Positions 53,786 to 63,727 of a stretch of 64,000 nucleotides of DNA are shown one piece after another. Positions within the stretch are counted from its first letter, which is position 1. Each line of letters begins with the position of its first letter. Source of the stretch: Powellomyces hirtus (Eukaryota; Chytridiomycota; Chytridiomycetes; Spizellomycetales; Powellomycetaceae); NCBI GenBank assembly GCA_025526995.1, contig JAHLKG010000020.1:601812-665811 (forward strand). Reading direction: 5' to 3'. Both the position numbers and the translations under genes were made by a program. The notes under the pieces are model-generated. The model saw only the letters and a list, made by a program, of their open reading frames with translations, was not told the origin of the DNA and searched no databases.

Positions 53786-54336
53786 TTATCGATATTGCTT
53801 CAAAGCGGCGCGTACAGCAGCTGCGGAGGGCGTGGTGTCAACATGCGCGAGCAAAGGAAGGTAGTCGTAGGCCCATGAGCGCCAGAGCCGATAATCAATT
53901 AGGGGTTCTGAGAGCCGTGTGAGATGTTTGCAGCTGGATGCAAAGGTCAGGAGGTCGTGCAAAGAATTGACTTCTTCCATAATCATAAGCAAAATGTCGT
54001 CAGTCAGGTCCGCGAATCCTGTGCGTGGGGAGCAGCTTTGTTATTGTGCGCAACACGTTGGAAGAATGGGAATCGGGCCGGCCTCGTCAACAACCAACTG
54101 CCGGTTGGGTCGTACTCGTAATACTGTATGCTTCGCTCCTCTACGCCAAACTTGATGCAGTGAATCACGCGCTGGTTGCCGTGCCGCAATGGAGCACCGT
54201 GTATTCCTAAGCCAGCGTTGGCAGCTAATTCATTTCGCAAGGAGTGGGCCTTGCCAACACATCTGCTATCGGTCCCAAAGGTCTGCAGGATGACTGCAAG
54301 GACATGAGATGTGCTCCTTGAAATGTGCTGCTGCAT
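53786..54336 (-). CDS. Small F-box-like protein
   Basis: The second exon encodes a good F-box-like helix set, FADLTDDILLMIMEEVNSLH followed by LLTFASSCKHLTRLSEPLID, ending 14 residues after SAAAVR. A preceding exon from the ATG at 54336 (MQQHISRS) to a phase-1 donor near 54052 joins it in frame through a 38-nt intron, giving RFPFFQ-RFADLTDD. The total is about 170 residues. F-box proteins link substrates to SCF ubiquitin ligases, but no substrate-binding domain is seen and the F-box sits unusually near the C-terminus. The first exon is the less certain part. Confidence 0.45.
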
Positions 54337-54518
54337 GACCCCGGAGAGTGGTTGCGTTGCAACCTGTTTTTCGCAAGCAACCGAAAGGTGGAGCGGACTG
54401 CTCCACGAAAACCAAGGCAAACGAAGGTGACGTGAGTCATGTCTCGGCCCTCTCCGTCTATGTGCATAATCGAACACAACAGACGATTCCCTCGAGAACT
54501 ATACACCCTCTCGCAATC

Positions 54519-55745
54519 ATGTCAAAGTTTCCTACTATTCTCATTCCCGACGAGGACGAAGGCGGAGGGTTCCATCTGGCGCAATTCTTCGAGCAAGAAA
54601 CCGCGTTGCGCTTCCGCAGAAACGACGTGCCATCGGGCTGGAAATTCGCTTACCAGTACAACCCTGAGAAGAAGAGGATAACTTACAGCGAAAAGCACCT
54701 GCAGAAAGCTCACGACGCAGCAGTCCGGCAAAACGACTATGACAACCCGTATGCTTCTCTGATGGTCAGAGGACCAAAGGACTTGGGCCCGATCCTGCAG
54801 GCCACGACCATCATGCTGCGGGTCATGGGCCCTTCTGAGGACGAAGCTTCTACCTCGCCGACGTACCACGGAACAGCCTTTTATGTCTCGCCCACGATAG
54901 TGCAAACCGCGCGGCACAATATACAGCCCATGGGGAACGTGTCCGCCACTCGTCTCAAGTTCCGAACATCTCACAACACGTCTGACAGCGATTCGATCGC
55001 GCAAGGCTTCAAGGCATTCCCAATCGAACCTGCGGACGACTCCTCGAATTTGCCCCAACACCTGAAACATATGATCGAAGGTCAGGGCACCCACGACATT
55101 GACCCGGTGGACCGTTCGATATGCAAGTTCCAGGACGACTTCGCCTTTCTGAGAAGCAACCGCTCGTGCGCCAAGGTTCTGGTCCCTGGCATCCTTCAAG
55201 CCTCTGACACGTTCGTGGTCATTGCAGGGTATCCCGGGGCCCCCAAAAATGCTGACGCCGTGGCAGCCGCTTCTTCAACCCTCGCGAATCTGCGCCACGA
55301 CGTTGACCTTTACTCAGAAGAACTTACCAGCATGGTGACGAAGCTTGGCCGGCTGTTTCGTGAAGACGTGCTCAACATCTCGCCTGGTGCTGTGGTTCAA
55401 TCCGGCAATCGAATTTCCACCCACGACTGCACGACGCTGCCTGGCTTCTCCGGAGGCCCTGTCATCCCCATTGCCGCACCCGGCGTTTTTTACGGGCATC
55501 ACATTGCCGGCACAAACGCCTCCGACGCTGGTCAAAATCTCTTCTTGGCGTCCACGCACCCGAGCTACGTGGCCCACTACCGCGAGCAAATTCTTCCTGA
55601 TCTTCGCCAGGCTCTTACGGCCAACTCGGACCTGCTGACGGGCGTCCAGGAGAAGTGTCTGCTGGAATGGCTCCAAACGACCTGTGACGTCACGGCTTCG
55701 GAGAGGGATCTGCGCCGCGCGATCGACGTGGTCTTGACCCAGTGA
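54519..55745 (+). CDS. Trypsin-like (chymotrypsin-fold) serine protease domain protein
   Basis: A single 408-residue frame starts with MSKFPTILIPDEDEGGG in ATG context ATCATG. The triad is visible: His in HGTAFYVSP..TARHNI (near residue 136), Asp in the KFQDDFAFLRS stretch (near 207) and Ser in LPGFSGGPVI (near 315), the classical G-x-SGGP. There is no signal peptide, and about 100 charged residues precede the protease fold, so it is probably intracellular, like many fungal stand-alone trypsin-like domains found in stress or self-recognition contexts. The target is unknown. It faces away from the F-box-like gene. Confidence 0.75.
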   Translation: MSKFPTILIPDEDEGGGFHLAQFFEQETALRFRRNDVPSGWKFAYQYNPEKKRITYSEKHLQKAHDAAVRQNDYDNPYASLMVRGPKDLGPILQATTIMLRVMGPSEDEASTSPTYHGTAFYVSPTIVQTARHNIQPMGNVSATRLKFRTSHNTSDSDSIAQGFKAFPIEPADDSSNLPQHLKHMIEGQGTHDIDPVDRSICKFQDDFAFLRSNRSCAKVLVPGILQASDTFVVIAGYPGAPKNADAVAAASSTLANLRHDVDLYSEELTSMVTKLGRLFREDVLNISPGAVVQSGNRISTHDCTTLPGFSGGPVIPIAAPGVFYGHHIAGTNASDAGQNLFLASTHPSYVAHYREQILPDLRQALTANSDLLTGVQEKCLLEWLQTTCDVTASERDLRRAIDVVLTQ

Positions 55746-57379
55746 AAAGGTGGAAAAAGCTTCTTCGTTCCACATAAACTCTAGATAGGTTCTTTATCAG
55801 CGGGAAGGGCCCTTCTTTTGGCAGTCATGCATTCCGTCCCCCATTCATACTTGTACATACACATTCTCGTCATAAGATTTTGGCCGAGTCGATCCGCTTT
55901 TGCTCACTGAATGCAGGTGTTTACAACGCAACGGGGAACGCAGCTTGAGTCGATGATACGCGTTACATATCATCCCGATTTCCGGGCTATCCAAAGCTCA
56001 AGCAGCACGAGTTGAAGCGCGGCAGCACGCGTTGCGTCTTCCAAATCGAGGAATAACAGTTCCGCAATTCGATAGTAAGAAAGCTCTTTTCCCGGCAGCC
56101 AATTAACTCCAAGGTGATCACTTTTCACCTTTTCTGAACTAGAGAACCAAACAAAAAGCCAGGTGCCCTGGACCAGGAACCAGAGTGTGACATTTTGGTT
56201 TTTTCATTGGCCGGGACGTGATGGCTTGCGTCTGTCGCGCAGTCGTAAGGGTGGAAAGGATGAGTTCGCCCGTCTCCCTTCGGATGCTCATCGCGCAACG
56301 CGTTGGCTAAAGATTACAGTCCATGATAGCGATACTTGGGGCCGCTCAGCAAGACGTACTGCCGATATGCACATGTGAATTCTTCAATCATCAGTTCCAC
56401 ATAACAAGGCGCGTGAGAGCGTAGATAAGGCGTAGGTGCAACCGGAGAAACCGGAGGAACTTGTTCCGGTTTCTCCGGAGTTATAAATGTCTCTTTCGAA
56501 CACATAATGTTTTCGTGGTGTGCGGCTGCATTCAAAGTCTAAGGAAAATCACATGTCGCGCGAACGGATGCGTCCTAGGAGATCCTGTGCAGGAAAGCAG
56601 TTGCTGCGCGCAGGTAATCGAATGTGCAAAAAGCTGTGGTACAGTATTTTCACTCGTTAAATATCGGCTGAGATATTAACCATGCGATGTGTACGTGGCC
56701 GAAACGCACAGAATGTCCGAATATGTTAACAATCATTAGCGACTAAGTAGGCTATGCGTGATAAACACCACTGGATTCGAAAACCAAGCAAACGCGCCAA
56801 TCAGAAATGTCCCAAATTGGATATTCCTGATTGATGCATCTGCCACGGGTTCTATGCAACGAGATCACTTCTGTCGAGTAGTTCTTTTTAAGGATGCGGC
56901 AAGTCGTTTTCATAGCTTTGCCGGTGGTGTGGGTTCTGGAGTGAGATTCATGTCCAGTATTCGATTCTTGCGCATGTTTTTGACCGGTAACGGCGTCCGA
57001 CAGTTTATGAAGGACTCCCGCGTCTTGTGAATGGGTTGGTCCCAGTCGCAGCGTCGGACAGTTTGTGAAGCACGCCGGAAGAGGAGGAAGGTTTCTGTGT
57101 TTTCAATGGAGATCCTAGTGTGGTCCAACGGATTTGAGAGTAAGTGGGGTAGTTGAAAGCCCTCAGTCTTTGTTGAGCTTGTAAATCCTTCGGAATTTAC
57201 AGATCGTCAAAGAGTATCCGCCCGCTTGATTTACACGTTCCATTTATTTTGCATACACCAAAATCCAAGCTGGGGGTTTGAATTCGATCGTTTTTACACT
57301 TTCCTCGTATGACCCATTTGCTTTCCATTGCACTGGAGACGCCGATTGCAGACGTTATCCATCAAGCCCCTTTCTTTCC
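55746..57379. other. Gene-poor subtelomeric stretch, 1.6 kb
   Basis: No coding exon is supported. It contains the perfect inverted repeat at 56442-56478. Confidence 0.45.
56442..56478. repeat. Perfect 14-bp inverted repeat with 9-nt loop
   Basis: CCGGAGAAACCGGA at 56442-56455 is mirrored by TCCGGTTTCTCCGG at 56465-56478. It could fold as a stable hairpin on either strand or be a dyad protein-binding site; no gene abuts it. Confidence 0.85.
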
Positions 57380-58075
57380 TTAAGCTGTAGAAGCTGCAAC
57401 TGCAGCAATAGCAGCAAGCTGGTTGCTTTTGCGTGTGTGATGCCCCTTGTGAGAGCCAAGCGACCCTCGCGTTTCAAACTCGCGACCACATTGTGGATGC
57501 TGACAGACGAGCGCGTGTGTGCCCGTCGCCTCAGTGGCCGCTGGATTCATGGCGGGAGATGCAGCAGCAAGCTGGTTGCTTTTGCGTGTGTGATGCCCCT
57601 TGTGAGAGCCAAGCGACCCTCGCGTTTCGAACTCGCGATCACATTGTGGATGCTGACAGACGAGCGCGTGTGTGCCAGTCGACGCCGCCTCAGCAGGCGT
57701 CGGAGCCGGAGTGGGTGGAGTGGGTGGAGCCGAAACGGGTGCGACCGTAATTGTTGCTTGAAGTTGCTCATGCTGGGACTGTAGTTCGGCGACCGTTTGT
57801 TGATCGCTCTCAACAACCGTCTCAGTCGTTGCGACTGCGTCCGCGGTCGTTAGACTCAGTGCGTCTGGATGTTCGACGATATTATTGTTGTGGAACGTGG
57901 GGTTACGTGGCCTTTGCACCATCCGGGATAGGGGCATGCCGCCGGCCTGATGGGGCAATCTCCAAGAAGGCGTCCTGGGCACGGTCACTGAAGCTGCGTC
58001 ACTCTGTGGTTCATTATTAGCTTAAGAAGCTGCTAAAGTACACGTCATCTGAACTCACTCACTTATGATGGCCAT
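57380..58075 (-). CDS. C2H2 zinc-finger protein with two near-identical fingers
   Basis: Two exons (58075-58063 and 57987-57380) give 206 residues beginning MAIIMTVPRTPSW. The C-terminal half holds two copies of a 30-residue finger: HALVCQHPQC..FETRGSLGSHKGHH, fitting Cys-x4-Cys-x12-His-x3-4-His, each followed by TRKSNQLAA. The finger DNA repeats with a 153-bp period (57411-57523 and 57564-57676) and is almost unchanged. The N-terminal half is Thr/Val/Pro/Gln-rich. It is probably DNA-binding; no family name is recognised. The tiny first exon is inferred from a good GTGAGT donor and in-frame CAG acceptor. Confidence 0.6.
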
Positions 58076-59547
58076 TGCGAGATCTCACGAGACAGTACGT
58101 TGAGCAAAGACAGTTCTTCCTTTTTTTACGGTCTTTGACGATGCGCGCAATGCAGTTTGCTGGATCGGTGGAAATCTTACTCGCCGACAGGTGGCGCTCT
58201 CAATACGGGCGGACTTTCGCTTACGCAAATTGTGGGGTGCGAGATATTCCTGCGATTTTCGAGGAAACGCTTTGCAAAGGTGATAGCCTGTGTCAGCAGA
58301 CGTGAGTTCAAGAACCCTTATACTTGAAAACGACGCCTCGTCAAACGCACAGACGCCCATTTCCACTACTGACAAGGGAATGAAAGAAACATTGCCGCTT
58401 TCAAAGTCACACGGTGTAAAAGGCTAAAGGAGTGCGTTTGGTTTATTTCTAACATTGTTGTACTCTCTAGTAGCATTGTTCTCAATGTCGGCAATCGGCT
58501 TTGGCTATCCAACCCCTGATTGATTTTGTTCTGACATTCTCGCCCAGCTAAGGGCACGTCGCGGAGCGCAACAACCCTAATTCCAACAATTTATACATTG
58601 GAGGTCACCAACCAAGCTCCTGCGATAACAACGACATTTTCAGCGACACGCTTTGGTGACGGATTCTCAACATCGTTCTCTAGCGCCTTCAACCTTTCGG
58701 TTGCGAACAGTTTCTCTAGTTGTTATTGACGCGTGGTTTTACGGCTTACTTTGGTAACCCAGACCTCATTACATTTGGCAATAGGATCGAACGAAAACGC
58801 CGCGTCTTTTACTCACGATTTGGGAAGTGCTGCGTATCGCATTCGGGATGTTCTGGTGTTTGTGCGACGTGCCTCTGGAGAAGCAGCAGCGACAATGTAA
58901 TCGCTCGTCAGTCTTGATCAAAAATGTGGAGAGGCTCTTCCGAGATTGACCTGTTTTGGTGCAGGTTTACCTTCATTGCCGCACTCGAATCGACGCTTTT
59001 TACCCATTCCGTTTCCATGATGGAGCTCTTTCAGAAAAAGGGACGGACTCGACCTGCAACTACAACAAGTGGTCTTGCCTTGAACTATACAATGACCTGC
59101 ATGGCAAACATATGGGTCTGGCCTACTCGTGATGAATGGGGTTACATCTTACAAGTGCCAAAAGTGCACTTCTCACGTTCTGTGAACCGGACTGAAAATC
59201 GATTTGGCGGTAATTGACAGCATCGCGTTATGGGAGCCTACGAGAGGCTATGGTAGGCCGAGCCGGCTTGGCCTAGCTGAGGAGTCCACAGGCCGAAAAG
59301 AAAGCACGTAATAGGTGATTCTTCTCGCGCACTAGACCTTGAACCTTTTTGTCGTTTTGTTTATCGCACACAAGCTCACCCAGAGCGCGCGGATTGACAG
59401 CGCTGTGGCATACCGGAGTGCGCGCTGGTTTAGTTATGTATATTGACAAAAATCAGGCGATTGCTTCGGGGAGCCAGACGCAACACCTGGAATGAACAAA
59501 GCTGTGGGAGCACGTGTGGTCGCGATGCAGGAAACAAACGCGGGTGA
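58076..59547. other. Intergenic, 1.5 kb, no supported gene
   Basis: Short frames only, interrupted by stops in all frames. It could include decayed sequence belonging to the viral-like fragment just downstream, but I could not match it. Confidence 0.35.
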
Positions 59548-60072
59548 AACTGTGAATTAGTCGCTTTTGAAAAGCTCCTTGGGTGGAGACAAGATAGACT
59601 ACCGCCCACAGGCGCGAGAGTTCTATCTCACTTCAAGATGATGTTGTGTAAAGGGACGGACCACGGAATCTGGCGCAAGATTCGGATGGGTCCTTTCGAG
59701 AGCCGTTTTGTGGCCAGGGTTGATAAGACTGCCCCGCAAGGGCAAGAAGGGTCTGCATCGCTTGGGCAGGTCGACGCGATCAAGCCGATCGAGCGTCTAA
59801 TACAAGACGCGCAGGATACCGTGTTTGAAATGGATAAAAGCGTTAAAGACAAGATCAACGGGCCCTGGAAAGTTGCCTTCATGCACATGCTCATCCGGTA
59901 CTACTTCGTATGGCGGAAGGAGGGTCTCGAAGACGTCCCCATCAAAATGGCTCAGAACAACCAGGACTACAAGGAATCAAAGGATATGGTGGGAAAGTTC
60001 CTCATGGAGATGTGCCAGATGGGCGCCGAATACAAGACGCACAGCAAGCAGCTTTGGGCTCGGTATCAGTGA
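59548..60072 (+). pseudogene. C-terminal fragment of a D5-like (NCLDV-type) primase-helicase
   Basis: The open frame (first ATG 59638, 144 codons from there; open from the stop at 59545) carries the end of a superfamily III helicase: FKMMLCKG, GIWRKIRMGPFESRFV (the post-sensor arginine region), then KINGPWKVAFMHMLIRYYFV, GLEDVP and YKESKDMVGKFLMEMC followed by SKQLWARYQ, the C-terminal winged-helix-like region of D5 primases. The whole AEP primase domain and the Walker A/B ATPase motifs are missing, and the residues that normally sit between LC and the arginine motif look deleted. It is therefore a broken relic of a giant-virus or related virus/plasmid gene, not a working enzyme. The assignment rests on motif pattern by eye. 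Confidence 0.6.
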
Positions 60073-60914
60073 GCACAGCCACTTGAAATCAACTGAAGGC
60101 GAGCGAGGGGAGGGCCTGGACGATGACAACTCGTTGCCCGATAGGCGGGGAGTTGTTGGGGCGAGATGTTGGCGTTCTTGGTGATGTTGCTTTATTCTCC
60201 TAGCGACAAAGGCGCGGGGGCAGTGATGGCTCAAGGGGTTGGTGTCGTACACGAGTATGCTTGTTATGGATTGTGTTTGTGAGAACGCGAGAGGGAGGGA
60301 TGTAGGGTAAGTGAGGGCAAAAGGAAGAACCCGAGCGTTCTCAGGAGATATCCTCGTGATGGTTCTGCAACGTGCGTCTGGGACGAGCGATGTTCTCAGT
60401 TCAGACGCAGCAAGGTTCTTCCGAAGAGTGTCACCGAGCTTGCGTGGCCGATCCACTACGAGATGGTGGGATCGGACTATTTGGTGCATACAAGTATGGT
60501 TGCAATAGATGACACGTTGGATGAGCGATAGATAGTAAAGCGGTCTTTGACAGCAGGATCGGGATGAGACCCACCTATTCCTTGCAAGATCTTTGCTGAC
60601 GACTGGTATGTGGGCGGTAGCGTCCAAGATCTCTACAGGCGGCTGGTATCCTGGTGGCCGATTGACTTCGCGCACGCACAAATAAAATCGAACAACGGCA
60701 TAATAACATCAACATTTTGGCACTTTGACTTCACGCAAAAGCGGCTTGCTTTCGACAAGCAGCTGTTCATAACACCATCCTAAGAAATTCATTTTCACCA
60801 TCTCTTGGTCCCTCATTTCAACAATGCCCCGCCACAACAACCGCATTCCCAATGACATAAGGGAGAAAAACATCACATGCACCAAGCCCTCACTGAATCT
60901 GAGACTGCTCGTTG

Positions 60915-61005
60915 CTTTGAGATGGCGAGATGGCGATGGCAAGATGGCAAAATGGTGAAATAGCGAGATGGCAAGATGGTGAAATGGTGAAATGGCGATC
61001 TCAAG
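60915..61005. repeat. Degenerate GATGGCAA/GATGGTGAAAT tandem repeat
   Basis: About nine imperfect 8-11 bp units built around GATGG (GATGGCGA, GATGGCAA, ATGGTGAAAT) follow each other. Confidence 0.75.
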
Positions 61006-61083
61006 TTGCAGTTTGCGTGAAATTGGTCAATTGACAATGGTGAAAATAAATGCCAGATGTCTAGCCACCAGGATATGTGGACT

Positions 61084-61096
61084 GGGTTAGGGTTAG
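61084..61096 (+). repeat. Short interstitial telomere repeat
   Basis: GGGTTAGGGTTAG, about two TTAGGG units, lies in the same orientation as the chromosome end. Confidence 0.6.
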
Positions 61097-61191
61097 CTGA
61101 CGTAAGGCCGGAACGACGGTGCAACCTCTACGCGAGGCCAGCCCTGGCCTAAGGGGAGTTTCCCCAAACGCAAATACGACGGAAATACTAC

Positions 61192-61752
61192 ATGATGGCG
61201 GGACAACCTCACGACCAAACTCCTTTGCTTCAATCTTCGAGTGATGATTCCACCAATACTGGTACTTCGGGAAATTCGGAGAGCAATGGAGAGAGAGATA
61301 GAGAGGGTAAGTCGCACTCCATCGTGGATATATAATTTCCACGTATATTAACCTGTACTTTAGGAATTCGGAGTCTGAACAAAGAAGTCAAAAGGCGCCA
61401 ACGCTGGTTATCATTCCAGTCTTGGTTTTTTGCGGTATTCGCACTGGCCCCGCCAGTGATAGATTTTGGTGCACATATCATCGCCGTTCTGTTTGCGACG
61501 GGCTCCACGGGACAAATATTTTTCGCTACTCTCGGCGCATCCTGCGCAGGACTTACCAGCATTCGCCATCGTTTTCAAGAAGCAAGCAGAGTTCGGTGTG
61601 GAGATGTTCAACGGCATCGCGCCTTCGTTGACCGTGTCAATGAAGTACTGACTCGTGATGAAGGAATTCACACAAATAGCCTTCCCACTTTGCAAGCCGA
61701 CTACGGTCGCCTGCAGGACTCAGTGAAATCCATTGGGGATATATTTACATAA
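61192..61752 (+). CDS. Small membrane protein, 167 aa, unknown function
   Basis: Two exons (61192-61306 and 61364-61752, donor GTAAGT, acceptor TTTAG) give 167 residues. The first 40 are Ser/Asn/Gly-rich and polar (LLQSSSDDSTNTGTSG); a basic stretch (KEVKRRQRW) precedes two hydrophobic segments, residues about 51-76 (FFAVFALAPPVIDFGAHIIA) and 78-98 (TGQIFFATLGASCAGL). The tail is soluble and charged. No family is recognised. The 3' end overlaps the stop of the opposite gene by 33 bp. Confidence 0.6.
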
Positions 61753-62250
61753 AGTAAAAGGTGTACTTGAAGCGCAAGACTTTAGGTAATATAAGTGAGC
61801 AGCGACATGCATGTTGATCATCTTACCAACACTTGCATATTTTTCAGGACATGGACCATTGGAACCAAGTTCGAAAGTCCATTCGCCAAAGCGCGCTACT
61901 CGCTCCAAATGGTCATTCCATTTTTCGAAGTCTCCACAAGGATCGCGTCTGTTCCTGCGCTCATATATCCGGCAAATTTCACGAATTTCATCTCCGTCGA
62001 ATGAACACTCGTTCAAATCCATAGTGGTCGAGAGATACCCCTTTATGTCCAGCATGTCGACAACGCACAATATGATCCTATCGCCATTCATAAAATCGAG
62101 AAGGTGGTTGACGTTTCTGCTCAGGTGGTAGAGCCCGTAGTCTTTATTTTGAACTTTTTTCGCCCATTGGGGTCTTCTTCCGGCAAGGTAGCAAAGTTGA
62201 AGCAGTTTCCAGCGCAAGAGGGGATCGTCCAGTTGATTGAAGTGGCTCAT
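61720..62250 (-). CDS. Hypothetical subtelomeric protein, 5'-truncated at a telomere repeat
   Basis: The first in-frame ATG (62250) gives 176 residues, but the frame stays open and protein-like upstream through WQSTALRKYNSEEWIDWLVA to the interstitial telomere repeat at 62347, where the reading turns into an LT repeat. Features include WKLLQLCYLAGRRPQWA, NHLLDFMNGDRI and FEKWNDHLERVARFG; there is no membrane segment. The balanced composition suggests a real protein that has lost its original start. No family is recognised. It may be expressed from the internal ATG or be a pseudogene. Confidence 0.45.
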   Translation of the reverse strand: MSHFNQLDDPLLRWKLLQLCYLAGRRPQWAKKVQNKDYGLYHLSRNVNHLLDFMNGDRIILCVVDMLDIKGYLSTTMDLNECSFDGDEIREICRIYERRNRRDPCGDFEKWNDHLERVARFGEWTFELGSNGPCPEKYASVGKMINMHVAAHLYYLKSCASSTPFTLCKYIPNGFH

Positions 62251-62346
62251 TTCCGCCACCAGCCAGTCGATCCATTCCTCAGAGTTGTATTTCCGCAAGG
62301 CCGTACTTTGCCAGTCTGTCGTGCAGTCACCACCACCAATGGATCG

Positions 62347-62370
62347 TAGGGTTAGGGTTAGGGTTAGGGG
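62347..62370 (+). repeat. Interstitial telomeric sequence
   Basis: Four TTAGGG-type units (TAGGGTTAGGG...) lie in terminal orientation, 1.36 kb inside the telomere and directly at the broken 5' end of the preceding gene. Confidence 0.9.
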
Positions 62371-62559
62371 TTTCAGGTTCTTATTATTGGGGGTCAAGGC
62401 CCGCCAACTACAGGGCCACGTTATGTACAAAGGGGCGGTAAGGCAGGACTACACTAGGGGGCGGGGGACTAATAATTCGGGGGTCTACTTGGTCCTACGG
62501 TTCCTACGGGTCTTAAAGTACTTCGGGGTGGGGGAGGGGTTCAGGGTATTGACGGACAG

Positions 62560-62945
62560 GGGGGTCTGGAAGGACAGAAGGGTCTGAGGGGTCTGAAGGG
62601 TCCGAAGGGTCGAAAGGGTCCGAAGGGTCTAAAGGGTCCGAAGGGTCTGAAGGGTCCGAGGGGTCTGAAGGGTCTAAAGGGTCTAAAGGGTCCGAAGGGT
62701 CCGGAGGGTCCGGAGGGTCGGGAGGGTCTAAAGGGTCCGGAGGGTCGGGAGGGTCCGGAGGGTCGGGAGGGTCCGAAAGGTCTGGAGGGTTTGGAGGGTC
62801 CGGAGGGTCGGGAGGGTCCGAAGGGTCCGCAGGGTCTAAAGGGTCTGGAGGGTCTGGGGGGTCCGGAGGGTCTGGCGGGTCTGGAGGGTCGGGGGGGGTC
62901 GGAAGGGTCGAGAGGGTCCGGAGGGTTGGGAGGGTCGGGAGGGTC
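62560..62945. repeat. 9-bp minisatellite (GRAGGGTCY), about 43 units
   Basis: Tandem units such as GAAGGGTCC, GAAGGGTCT, GGAGGGTCC and GGAGGGTCG fill about 385 bp. Because the unit is 9 bp, the minus strand reads as an open Pro-Asp-Pro repeat; I treat that as a by-product, not as a gene. Confidence 0.92.
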
Positions 62946-63063
62946 GTGTTAGGCAGGCTGGTCCCGACTGTCGGTGGGTTCATGGTAAGTAAGGGGGGAT
63001 CCGTTGTGTTGGGTGTGCTTGGCAAGAGCGATGCCTTTGAGGGGTGCGGTGGTGCTGGTCGAC

Positions 63064-63079
63064 CGCGGCTACTGCCGCG
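63064..63079. repeat. GC hairpin, copy 1
   Basis: CGCGGC-TACT-GCCGCG is a 6-bp perfect stem with a tetraloop, embedded in a 34-bp segment (GACCGCGG...GCGTCGGCCGC) that recurs 314 bp downstream. Confidence 0.8.
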
Positions 63080-63377
63080 TCGGCCGCGACCGCGCGGCCG
63101 GGTGTGCAGGACTGGCGCGACGATTCTGGTGATAGGCCGTGCGGTGGGGCAGATGGCGGGGGCGGATTCCTGAGGGTTATCAGAGGCGAGGTTCGGGTAG
63201 TGAGGTCTCTTGTTTGCCAGGGTCGGAGGGACTCCTTGCAGTGAAGGTGCGTCGGGGGTTGTGTGAGTTTTGTGTGTTTGGCGGACTCGACGGGTCGTCT
63301 GGGTCTCATCCAGAGTGTGGTCGTGGGTTTGGTCGGTAAGGGTGGGGCATGTGAGAACCGTAACGGTGTTGGCCGAC

Positions 63378-63393
63378 CGCGGCGAATGCCGCG
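63378..63393. repeat. GC hairpin, copy 2
   Basis: CGCGGC-GAAT-GCCGCG has the same stem as copy 1 with a different tetraloop and matching flanks (GGCCGACCG..GCGTTGGCCGC). Confidence 0.8.
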
Positions 63394-63727
63394 TTGGCCG
63401 CTGCCGTTTGGTCCTGCGGTCGAGAGCCAATGCATTGGTAGTGGGGAGAGGCCGTGGGGTATAACCGATGACAATGCCGGGGTTTTCGTGGGTATGGGAA
63501 TCGAGGCTCAGGTGGTGAGGACTCGTGGTCATTGGGTGGGGGAGAACTCTGTTCCAGGAGGATGCTCTGGGGGTCGTTGTAACGTCAAAGGAAGCTTTGA
63601 TAGTTGGAAGTAATAAATAGTGTGTATTATCGTGTGTTGTAAGGTGACGAGCGGAGAAGGGCGACCAGCGGCTGACAGCTTTATATAATGCGTGTCAGGG
63701 TGGCGCAAAGTAATTTATCCGCGAGGC

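Larger units (their letters stand above)
60073..61191. other. Intergenic subtelomeric stretch, 1.1 kb
   Basis: No supported gene. It contains a short degenerate tandem repeat and a two-unit telomere-like sequence. Confidence 0.45.
62946..63727. other. G/T-rich subtelomeric spacer
   Basis: This GT-rich plus strand holds two GC hairpins and no supported gene. The distal 120 bp is AT-richer, leading into the telomere. Confidence 0.5.

Noticed and set aside
62513..63532. 339-codon minus-strand frame with an ATG and Pro-Asp-Pro repeats
   Set aside because: Its C-terminal half is the 9-bp minisatellite and the N-terminal half is Thr/His/Arg/Pro noise from GT-rich DNA; no domain or intron signal supports it.
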